A model generated the notes under the pieces. That model did not search any database. It worked only from the letters and a program-made list of their open reading frames with translations, and was not told where the DNA came from. Positions 34,801 through 46,800 of a DNA stretch of 64,000 nucleotides are shown piece by piece. The stretch covers positions 1,179,529-1,243,528 of the forward strand of contig JAVLUZ010000208.1 in the NCBI GenBank assembly GCA_036768485.1, read 5' to 3'. This stretch comes from Mermis nigrescens (lineage: Eukaryota > Nematoda > Enoplea > Mermithida > Mermithidae). Each line of letters starts with the position of its first letter. The first letter of the stretch is position 1. The position numbers and the translations under genes were made by a program.

Positions 34801-37800
34801 GAAGGTATACTGTAGCTATGTGGATGACATAGAAGAACTAAATTTTTTCTGACATTAGTCTGCAAGGGAGCCTAACGTGAAAACATAAAAGATTCCAACA
34901 AATATGAATACGGGTAGAAATACTGACCCTCAAAAATGCTTTAAAAAAATCATGAAAATGGCAATTTTTAGGAACTTTTCGACAAATTTATATCTCAAGT
35001 TTCTGAATGATCCGGAAAGCGACCAGGGGTCAATTGTAATCCTCATGGCATAGCTTGTTCGCCAGTATAATATCATCAGTCATCTCCTTTTGGTTATGGA
35101 AAAAAGGGGTGGTTTTTTTTAGGTTACAAATCGACTGGTTTTTTTAGAGGCCAGCACTATACATGTTTGACGCTGGATTTTTGATTTTGACGATTTTTTG
35201 ATTATTTTCAATTTTTTTTATTTTTTGATATTTTGACGATTTTTCGCATTTTTTGGCTGATTCGGTGGATTGTACAACTTCTAAATTTTTACTTTAAAGT
35301 CTACGCCAATGATCGTATTAATTTTAAGGCTTCATTTTTTTTAAATTTTTTATCGCATAAACACATTTTAAACTAGCATTCTATGTTTTTTAAACTTACT
35401 TTTTTCTCAGCCGAAATGCGGGACGAAGATTTATATACGTTTTATGTTTTTTCTTTGTTTAAATATTTTTTTGCCGAAAGGGGAGAATTTGTGCCCTGGC
35501 AGAAATAACTGCTCGCGAATTTTAAAAATTTTCATTTTTTAATTGAACAAATTTCGAATTGTCACATATATTAATGTCGCTGTATTGCTTTTATATACTT
35601 CTGCGTATTTTAGTGTATGTTGACAATCAATACGTTTTTCAATACACGTTCCATACAGGTTTTTTTGTATTCGGCAAAAATTTTTCCCGATGTACAAACA
35701 CTTTTCACGACCGTCTTTGTACATGTGCGATTTTTGGGAAGACAAAAACTGTAAAAAGGTAAAAGTTCAAGAAATTTTCGGCGGTTCCCGCCGAAATGAG
35801 TAATTGTTTGTCCTATATATCTTTAAAATGGCAGAATTTGCACTTAGAATAAAACAATGTCAAATTTTTCGGCGCCTCGCGCCGTTTTGAGGCTATTTTT
35901 AGTAATTTTTGGCGTCAGAAACCTAGAAATTATAGCTGAAATATATACACTATCAAAGATCGAAAAACCCCGTTTTACCACATTAAAATCGCTACTGTAC
36001 CATATCATAGTATACAAAAATTTGCATGTACACAATGCCCAAAGACTTTTTGGGGACCATCTTTGTACGTGTACAAACGGACCTTGTACAAAAAAGCACT
36101 GGTTCTATAGTAACATTCACACATGCGCATAAACGCTTGAAATTTCAGTTGGGGGTATAGTCTACAAATTCACCGGGGGTCAATGACTCGAATTTTTGGC
36201 CAAAAAAGGCAAAAATCATCTAAATATGACTAAAATACGCAAATTTTCGCAACAAACTGGGGGTTTAAAATTTTTGACTCTGTTTCAATTGGATATGACC
36301 ACACATGGGTATGGGGTAGGGGTTCGGGGGTATACACCTCCGTGTTGAAAAACTTACCCCGCTGATTACCGTACACCTCGAGAATTCTATTTTCAGTAAC
36401 ATTTTTGCTGATTTTTGGCGATTTAACCCCATCTCCCCAGAATTTTCTTGCTGCCCATGTACATATGTATGGAGACGACCAGCTTTTGGTGGGGGTGATT
36501 CACATCCCTTGTCACCACACCACCACACGTGGGTGTGGGGGGGTATGCACTCCCAGAGTTGAAATACCCCTCCCCCAGAAATCGAAATACCCCCCGAGAA
36601 TTCAAATTTTGAATTTTTTTTTGCTTTTTTAGCAATTTTTTGATGCCATTGGATAGTGCTCAATGAGAAACGTCGAAAAATGGTGTTTTTTTCGCCATAC
36701 GACCACTTTTGAGACCATTTTTTGCCCTTTGAAAATTTTTTCACCCCCCCCCCCCAGAATTTCGGTGCTGCCCACCTATGCTTGTCACACGTATAGTACA
36801 ACAAAGCAACACTGCTTATCTTTCATTTTCGTTTTAGGCGAATGCGTAAACGATTCGGAACCCGATCCTCTAATCACTAATTCGATTTTACGTTGTCCTA
36901 TTTATCAGGAAATGTACGCCAAAAAATCTCTTTTGGTTCTGCGTGTTTTGGAGAAAAAATTGGGCAAGGAATTGGTGCTCCAGGTACTTCACATTATATA
37001 GATTTATAAAAAATTAGTTCCCTATTCAATGTTTTGTACCTATGTATATTTAATCCGCGCCTAATTCAGATTCGATCGTTTTTCAGTATTTTAAGCGCAT
37101 TTTTTAAAATTTTTTCATTTTTTAAAATTTTTTGCATGTTTTAAAACATTTATTTCTAAAGTTGGCATATTCGTCGTAGCTTAAGCAATTACAGTTTTAA
37201 AATCATTCGGCTAATCGGGTTTGATGGGTTCATTTTTGTTTAAATTTCCGAATTTTCTTTAAATTCTCGAAATTTGCATTTCCAAATTTTAAAAACTGCG
37301 TGCGTTTGCATAGAATTACAGATTTTTTTTCGAAAAATGCTCTAAGTTTTCTACTTTTCGCTGATTTAGAATTTGAGACATACACACGCGCCCTTAAGGT
37401 ACGGAAAATATTTAATGTCCTTCCATCCCCTTATCAATTTCAGATTTACATAATGTACAGACGTACACACATGGGCGTGGGGAGGGGGTTTGGGGGGTAT
37501 GCACCCCCTAGAAGTTGAAATACCCCCAGAAATCAAAATACCCCCCCAGAATTCAAATTTTGAAAATTTTTTTTGCTTTTTTAGCGTTTTTTTGATGCCA
37601 TTGGATAGTGCTTGATGAGAAATGTCGAAAAATGGTGTTTTTCCGCCACACGACCACTTTTAAGACCATTTTATGACCTTTGAAAATTTACTCACCCCCC
37701 AGAATTTTGGTGCTGCCCACCTATGCAGACGTAGCTTAGAACGATTACCTTAATTGCATCGGTGTAAAATAGTGATTCGATATTGTTATATCATTTTAAC

Positions 37801-40800
37801 AGGCTTACTATGTACTGACAAAGAGGGCTTTATCGTTGAATTAATTTACTATATATTCATTATGTTTATTATTTTCAAACATACATACGTACATAGTAGA
37901 TGCGTACTGATTATTTTAAAAAATGGACCTTTCTTTTAATTCAGAAAATCGAGCTTTTTAATTTTTGGCTTCAAAAAATTAAAAATGAAGCTAGCGCAGT
38001 CACACTATATTTTAGCATTTCTTTACTTTAATATACTTTTTCAATTATTTTGTCAATCTACAACATTTAAATATTTTTTCTGATCGCTTACCTTGATTGA
38101 ATAAAAAATAATTAAAAGCACACGTTAAAAGATACGAGCGACGAAAAAATCCATGGGCCTTCGGTTTAATCGAGGTAGTAAAATAGAACAGTGTCGGCAA
38201 GATTTAATTTTGCTTGTATTATTGCCTGATTGGTAAATTTAAATCAGTGATCGGACCGAGGCCGAGGCCTCGGCAAGCCTCGGCGTTTTTTGGAGCCTCG
38301 GCCTCGGCGCCAAGGGCGAAGCTGAAAAGTGCCGAGGCGCCGAGGATAAAATCAAATTTGAATAAGTTTAATATGTCCGTTGGATATTAACTATTTAGAA
38401 TGCATCTGCAGTACAAAGGCTATTTTTTACCTATAGACTTTTCTTGTGGTTTTAGTCGCGTACCCAGTTACACAAAGTTACATACAGCAAAGTGCCAATT
38501 TATTATTCATGTGATGACTAAGTTTTAATTCTCATGCTTGCTACATGAATCGGAAACACACATTCCCGAAGGGAGGGGTGAGGAGGTTTATTACCCCCTT
38601 CTCAGAGTACAAGACTCAAGTCATTGTCAGACGATTTTTGGTGAAAACCTATTGAATATTTTTGAACCTAATTTTTACTATGGCAAAAGTGCAGCTAACT
38701 ATAAGAATTTCCCGAAGTGATACAGTATTTTTGAATGTAAGCAAGAGTAAATAGACAAACTGTCACTATAAAACATGCATGTAACAGCTCAAAATTTTCG
38801 GGAGGGGCTCCTCGGCATACATTTAACTCATACATTCCCATAGGGGGTGAGGGGGGTATTACCCCCACCTCAGGGTCCGAGACTTGAATCATTGTCGGAC
38901 GATTTTTGAGCTATCAAATATTTCCTGTATGATTTTTGGGTACAAAAGCAGCGAAGGTATTGAAAATTTTTTCGGCGCTTCGCGCCGACTAGTACATTTC
39001 TGTTTTGTTTACCCATAAAAATACCTAGAATGAACTAAAAACGATCTGAAAAGTCAAAATTTTCGATGAATTCTTATATTTTTTGCTTACAAAAGTGACG
39101 AAACTATTCAGAATGGGACAAAAAGTAGTTTAAAATGCAGTTTTCTACATTAAATTATGCTATATAGGATGTGCAGTTTTCTACATTAAATTATGCTATA
39201 TAGGATGTGTTAGCCATTTTTCATATTTGGCCTGCAAAAAAAGGCTAGACTCTAAATTTAGTGGTCCTAAATTTTGGGATTTCACCCCCCCCCCCCCCTG
39301 AGCTTTCGACCTTGGGAAACTATGATGTAACTGCTAGAAATTTCGGGTGGGGGATTAGCGACTCTAATTCTATGTCAAAAATGGCAAAAGCACCTAAAAT
39401 ATCCAACAAAGCGCAAATTTTCGCCAAAAATGGGGAGGTTGGGTCAAAATTTTCTGACGTTGGAGTGAAGGGTTAGGGAGAGCGTCCAACCCTGGGTGGG
39501 TGGGGAATTCCCTAAAGCCCTTCCTGTTACACGTATGGTTTTCGGCCATTTTTATGGGAGAGGGCGTAAATGATTACGAATTTTCGGTCGAAAATCGCAA
39601 AAACGCACCTAAAAATGGACAATAAATGCAGATTTTGCCAAAAATCAATTTCGGCTCGTGCATTTTTTGGAGCCATTTTTATACAATGTTAAAATACTTT
39701 CTTGGACAAAGTGATATTAATTATATCGTTTTTCAGTATTTTTTAGGAAATTTCAAAAAATTTTCGGCGCTTCGCGCAAAATATCGCTAATATACTGTAT
39801 TTAGATTGAAACAGAGGCATTAAACACTCAAAAATCAATTTTTGTGTAATCTAGGCATCTTTATGCAGATTTAAATATCTTTTGTATCCATTTATACTGG
39901 TTTTAAAAATTTTATGCAAAACAAGTACTATTTAATAACTCAGCACATTTAGCCGTTCAAAAGATAAAATTGACTAATTTATCCTGGTGTTGCATTGGAT
40001 TTCTAAGCACAGTAGTGCTTATTACAAGATTTAATTGGCATATTACAATATCTGTAGTATTTCTGATTTTGTAGTACAAGTTGTTTTAGCTTTTCTCAGT
40101 CAAGTTTTATGTGTAAATTTCATCAAAAGCTCATAAAAATTTCGGCGCTCCGTGCCAAATAATCTTATGAACTATATCCAGGCCGAATTATCACATTTAG
40201 GACCACGGTTTTTTGTATTCGGCAAAGATTTTCCATGATGTACAGAGGCTTTTCAGGACTGTCTTTGTACATGCAAAAAGATTTTGGAGAGACAAAAACT
40301 GTAAAAAGGTGTAAAATTCCCGAAAATTTTCGGCGCATCAGTAATTGTCTGTCCTATATATCTTCAAAATAGTAGAATTTGCATTTAGAATGGAAAAAAT
40401 GTCAAATATTCAGAGACCCAGGAATTAGCTTTTTACCACACTAAATCGCTACTGTACCATACTATAATAGTACACAAAAATTTGCATGTACAAAATGTTC
40501 AAAGACTTTTGGATACCATTTTTGTACATGTAAAAAGGTATCTTGCACAAAAAAACACTGTTTAGGACTGCATGCCGATTGCAGGTCACACACTGGCAGT
40601 ATGTAAAAACGTGTATGTTTAAAAATATATTTATATAAAATAACTACAAAAATTTGTTCGCTCATACAAAGACACTATTTAATTTACTGGTCCCCATTTT
40701 GGGATTTTCACCCTCCCCTCAACTCTGGACCTTGGGAAACTATGATCGGAAAGTACAGTGCACTTTCTGTCATATTACCTACCACACCAGAATTGGATGA

Positions 40801-43800
40801 CTGAAAAAGCGTGTTTAAACATGCATTACTGCAAAAGCGAGCACAACAATGGCTACAGTTCTGTCTTTACTTGGCTTATTTCGTTTGTTCGTTTATTTCT
40901 TTGACACTGTTTTCTTATTTATGTATAGTAATAAAAGTTTTTAAGTGCTTATTCAGCCATATTTTTTATTATATTTTCCAAGTCTTCAACGGCAACTTGT
41001 TAAATTAAGTATGCTTTCATTCTGCTGACTTTATTCAATAAATCCTTCACACGTTTAATCTACTATTATTGAAAATGACATTCGATAAACTGTTCAATAT
41101 TACGATTATTCTCCAGCTCTTGTGCATACAAAATATTCTAAGAGCACTATTTATGGGTATAGGTATATAAGCTTGACCCTCGACATTACCCTCGGCCGAG
41201 GCAAGGATTTTAAGGCGCCTCGGCCGAGGCCGAAGTCAAAAATGTACCCTCGGTCCGATCACTGATTTAAATTAATAATAAGTTTCATACGTTTATATTT
41301 AATTATTTGAATTAATTAAGTAAATTAAAAATTAATTTCAATAATACTAAATATGTATGTTTGAACGCACCAGAAACGTACACATAGTGCATCCCAAGAA
41401 TTTTGTTCTAGAGGGAATCGCCTAGATTTTAAAAATATGTATATAGAGTTGACCACGCGTGGGGGTTTAGGTATGCACCCCCAGAAGGCTTATTTCCCCC
41501 AGAAACAAAAATACCCCCAGAATTCAATTTTTGAATTTTTCTGTTTTTTCGCAATGTTTCGATGCCAATGGATAGTGCTCGATGAGAAACGTTGAAAAAT
41601 GATGTTTTTTAGTCATACCACACTTTTTAAAACCATTTTTTGACCTTCGAAATATCTGGCACTCCCCCCAGAATTTTGGTGCTGCCCAGTGCCCAGCTCT
41701 AAAGTTAACCAAGAAACTACGCACTGATGCTAAAATCATAAATTGGTCTAAGATGAACATAAAATTTTGAGACCATTTGCATTAGATATGTAAATAAAAA
41801 TGTCTTTGTTTAAAGTCTAAAAAATTGTAACCAGCTGCTAGCGATTCATGCGCTGCGACGATTTGTTTACACCTCCTGTTGATGCGATTAAACCCCGTGC
41901 TTTCTGCATTGTGTCACATTGCTGAATGATATGTACATACGGTGGATTTCCACAAACCGCAAGACATCGTCCAAATGGCGAGCTAATTGATAACAGAATC
42001 GAACGAGGTTTTGGCTTTGAATCAATATCAAAATGGGATGTAAACAAATCGGCATAACACACGAAGCACTGGCAGCTGGCCAAAATTTTTTACTCTATTT
42101 AAACAAAGACATATCTGTCTAATGCAGCTACGTAGTCCGTAAATTTCATATTCTTATTGGATTAATCGTTAATAAGCACTCGGATAGTAGACACTCCCGC
42201 TTAATAAACACCCTTCCCTTCGGTCCGGGCCAGACTACTACGCTTTATCACAGTTCCAAACCCACTAAATAAGCAATCGATTAACGGAAAATACACACGG
42301 CTCCATAAGATCTTGACTATACGACAGTATGCTAATCACCTCGCTTAGTAAACACCATACAAGAACATGGGAGGGGTGAAGGGGTATCACCCCTCCCTTC
42401 CCTGAGCTTTGGAAATGTGACAGCTACACAGCGATTTTGGCTGAAAAATCATTGCTGTATAGCCTTTTTTGGCTCAGAAAACTAGCCATATTGTCTTTTA
42501 TTGAGCTCAGTTTAGAAATGCTATTTAGTTGTCTTTTCTGAGTTTCGAAAGGATATATCGCTATTTTCTAGACTCCAAAAACGGATTAATAGTTATTTTT
42601 TTGTCAAAAAGGCTTTAAAGTTTCTGCTATCAAAAAGGCTATATCGCTAATTTTCTGATCCCAAAAGGACTATAGAGCCATTTTACGAAGCTACATAGCT
42701 GACTAGCAATGTTTGGTTTTCATCCTCCCCTGATAGTTTGACCTTGCGCACCTATGGTAAACACTTGCTGCTTGAAGCATGTGACTGAACGACACTATCA
42801 TTTTTTTGTCAGATAAACCGCTTAGTAAACACCGTTTTGGATATTAAACACGCTTTGTGGACGATGGAAGTCAAAATCACTAATATTATTCAGAGGGGTT
42901 TCCGCCATTTTATAGCACTTTTGCCCATAAAAGCACTGTATGTGACATAAAAGTGAATAATTGTCAACTTTAGTAACATGGAACCTATTGGTCCCCTCAG
43001 GGTGTTTATTAAAGGGGTTCGACTCTACTTGCTCTAAACATAATTTCGGAGTTTAGATTTCTATGGCCCAATCTTTACAAATACAGCGAGTTTGTAAAAT
43101 TGTATCTTGTAGTCAGAATGGAGGAACGGTCGATTTTCTAGGCCACTTCAGTTCTTGTATTTTGCTCTTCTAAAACATACTTTTTTATACGTATTGAATT
43201 TTCTGTACGAATATTTTGATCAATTTTAAATGAAGTTTAAGAAATGCGAAATATGTAGTTTATGAAAGTGCCAAATGAAAATAATAGAACGGATGAACCA
43301 ATAACTCAAGGCATCAAGCACAGGGGGACTATTCCCCTCCAAGATTTTGAAAGTTCGAGTTTTTAGAAGGATCCCATCGATACATGCACAGTATGGGAAT
43401 TCTGGGGGGTGAAAACCTAAAGTGCCTTTTTTGGGCCCAAAAATGGCCGGTACGCGTTGAAAAACATCGTTTTTTGGCGTTTCTGACGATACTCTATCCT
43501 TCTAGAGCATGAAATCATGAAAAAAATTCCGAAAAAAGTCGAATAATTGTCCAATATATCGCCTAAAACATGAATATATGGCGCGAAGCGCCGAAATTTG
43601 GCGATTTTGAGCAAATAGCCGAAAACCCTTAAAAAGACACTTTTTCTACCAATTTTTCAGGTAAGTTTAGGAAACTTTGAAAAATTGCCAATTCTGGCGG
43701 GGGTGAAAAATTTTTTGCGGGGGGGTGAAAAATGATTCTGCGGGGGTGAATAACCCCCAAGATCATGTATGATCCCATCCCATCCCCCAGATGGAAAACA

Positions 43801-46800
43801 TTGAAATTCTCTTGAAGCTTACTTGAAAGTCCGTTAGAATAGATCTCAGCATACTTTTGAGCTAATAGACCCAAAATTTTCAGGTGCTCCGCGTCCAATT
43901 TGTTGCTTTTGCATAAGTTTTATCTTTCAAACAGCCAAAGTTACATGTAAACATGGTGAATAAGTCAGGATTTTCTGACGCCACACCTAGAACTATTTTC
44001 CACATTGGTTGCTTTTCTTTGCAATATGCCGGGATTGAGTAGAAAACAAGTTAAACAATTTTCGTAAAGGTCGAGCTTTGACGTAATGTCAGGAAGTCGC
44101 TGGAATGGCCATTTTATACGATTTACTTTTCGAAAATGATTAAAACCAAAATTATTTTTTATTTTTTTTTCAAAAATTTTTCATTTTCAATATGTAGAGC
44201 TCGCTGAGAAACGCTCAAAACACCGCTATATTTATCTATAAGTTAGTGGTTGGGATATTTGACTTCAAAATTTTAGTCCCCCTAATCCAGGAGGCCAGCT
44301 ACGTGCCTGCATGGCATTGCGATGCTTTAGCGAATGTAAAGCGCGTAAAATGTTAGCAAGTATGAAAGCACTGCCGTCGAGCGAACGGATTAATAAACGC
44401 AGGCGTGTACAGCGTTAAAGAGTGGTTGTAAAGCGCATGAAGCTTTAGCAAGTTCGAAAATATTACCTACTACTTGTAGAAAAACGGATGAATGAACGAA
44501 TCAAATTGGACTGTGTAAAAAGTGTAAGCCAGTTCGATTACATTTCTGTCGAATGAATGGGCCAGCAAACTTAGTCGGTGTACATCGTTCGAAGTTCGAT
44601 GCATGTAAACTGTGTAAAACGTTGGTAAATATGAAATTATTGCTGACAAAATGTTCTTATATACTCCGACGGCCTGAAGCGGTAACAAGCGAGTGTAAAC
44701 ATTGTAAAGCGATTTAAAGCCTTAGCAGGCAAGTGTAAAGTGCGTTAAACGTCAAAATTACGAAAGTATCCGTGTATAACAGCCTAATCAACGAACTGAT
44801 AAACTTAGGCGACTAAGAGCCTTAGCAAGCGAAGTAGAATCCGTTAAACATATGGAATATCCAAAGCATTACCTGTATAAAAAGAGACCACCTCACGGTT
44901 TAAAGCATAAACAAGCGAATGTAAAGTGCGTTTGACATAAGCAAATGTGAACGCATTGTATGTATAAAAGTCGGATGAGTGGGAACTAAGAAACTCAGGT
45001 GGTGTAAAGCGTAAGCGAGCGAATGTACAGCGTTTAAAGCTTTACCAAGTGTAGAGTATGTAAAGCTTATATCGAGTGTAAAGTAGTTGGAGTAATACTG
45101 TGCAAATATACGTCAGGTGATCAATAAATTACTGTCTGTGTGCGCCCACGCAGCTCAGCAACGCGTCCAACCGGCTTGTTGGAACAACGGCATTTTGCTC
45201 ACCACTCACTCATTCTTAAAATGCGTTTCCAGTGTTACGGGTCACGATTTGCAAAGTTTTGCCGAGCAATTCGTGCACAAAGCGGGCCATCCTGAATTCG
45301 TTTTAAACTACGCGTTTAATAGAAAAAGAAATACGATCGAATTGGAGGTCAAGCAGGATTTATCGATTAACGGGTCGGTTAGATTCATCGGTTCCGTAAC
45401 AGGTGATTAAAATTGTAATTTTTCCAAAAATTTAAATTCTAAAGAATATTTCTATTTCCGGGCTTTTCAAAAAATCAGTATTTTTATTATTTCCCATTTT
45501 GATCCTACTATCCCACTCTCGGTCGAATTTTTAACTAAAAAATCTTTTCTTCCAATTTCTCATCAATCCAAAATTTTAAACCAGCCGTCTAATTTTTTAA
45601 GCAAAAACTAACTTTTTTTCCATTTGTTTAAGATATATTTGTAGTCATTTTTGAAGAGGAATAGAAAACCAAAAAAGCAGAATTCAAATTTTAAAGAATT
45701 ATGAATTTCACGATTCATATTCATCATTTGTCAGCAGTGTCTTTTTGTACAAGTTCCGTTTGTACATGTACAAAGATGGTCCCCGAAAGTCTTTGTAGAT
45801 TTTGTACATGCAAATTTTTGTGTACTAGAATATAGTACAGTAGCGATTTTAGTGTGGTAAGACAGGGTTTTCGACCTTTTGGTAGTGTATTTTAGCTGAT
45901 TTCTGGATATCTGACGCCAAAAACTACTAAAAATTGTCTCAAAACATGCAAATTCTGTCATTTTAAAGATGTGTAGGACAAACAATTACTCATTCAGGCG
46001 CGGAGCGCCGAAAGGTTCTTGGGAATTTTACACTTTTTACAGTTTTTGTCTTCCCAAGAATCTTTGTACATATTTGTACACACAAACTTTTGTGCACTAT
46101 AATATGGTACAGTAGCGAATTAAGTGTGGTAAAAACAGTTGTTCGACTTTTGGTAGTGTATTTTAGCTAATTTCTGAGTCTCTAAGGGCTTAGAATTCCT
46201 AATAATCGTCTCGAAACGGCGCGAAGCGCCGAAAAACTTGACATTTTGTCCTTTTGAAATGCAATTTCTGCCTATTATAAAGATATATGGAACACACAAT
46301 TATTCATTTCGGCGTGAAGCGCCGAAACATTTCTGCGAATTTCAGACCTTTTTCTTGCAATTTTTTCTTCCCAAAAATCTTTGTTCATGTACAAAGACGG
46401 TCCCGATAAAGTCTTTGTACATCGGTAAAAATCTTTGCCAAGTACAAAAAATTATATCAATGCCGGTCATTGATTTTTTTGTTTTTTTTTGCTGAGACTC
46501 CGTAGTTTAAACTGACAATGAGATTCATACTTTGCTTGAAGTGGTCGTGCAAGAATTGGACGGCTCGTTTAGTCATACTGTACAAATTGACGATCTGACG
46601 ACCCGTCACGACATACAGTGTCATTCGAAAGCTCGTCGGCAGCGAAAGCGCAAGATTCCGTTGTGGACCGGCGAAGAGGTAGGTAGCATAGGTGGGCAGC
46701 ACCGAAATTCTGAGGAGGGGTGTGAAAAATTTTCAAAGGTCAAAAAATGTTCTTAAAAGTGGTCTGTATGGCGGAAAAACACCATTTTTCGACATTTCTC

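Larger units (their letters stand above)
38565..40760 (+). repeat. Family-N repeat unit, second copy
   Basis: Same order of blocks as 17285-19330: GACTCAAGTCATTGTCAGAC, ACATGCATGTAACAGCTCA, D-type blocks, ATACTTTCTTGGACAAAGTG, then the ATTATCACATTTAGGAC site. It is broken by a family-A MITE at 40204-40560. The CACATTCCC-GGGGTGAGG end occurs twice (38565 and 38826). Confidence 0.7.
38245..41264. mobile_element. hAT element R4, reiterated GGCCTCGGC ends
   Basis: Inverted ends CAGTGATCGGACCGAGG and CCTCGGTCCGATCACTG have a perfect TSD ATTTAAAT (38237-38244, 41265-41272). Both ends hold GGCCGAGGC/GCCTCGG runs (38257-38345, 41195-41255). The interior is occupied by a family-N unit with a nested family-A MITE. 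No transposase was found. Confidence 0.93.

Noticed and set aside
36265..36804. 179-codon minus-strand frame rich in WGGG/FGG
   Set aside because: It is composed entirely of two family-T MITEs and their spacer; the same peptide words appear at every T copy.
46523..46541. Exon 7 starting at the AG at 46522
   Set aside because: It would enter in phase 0, whereas exon 6 ends in phase 1, and it adds residues with no match; the AG at 46541 fits both phase and alignment length.
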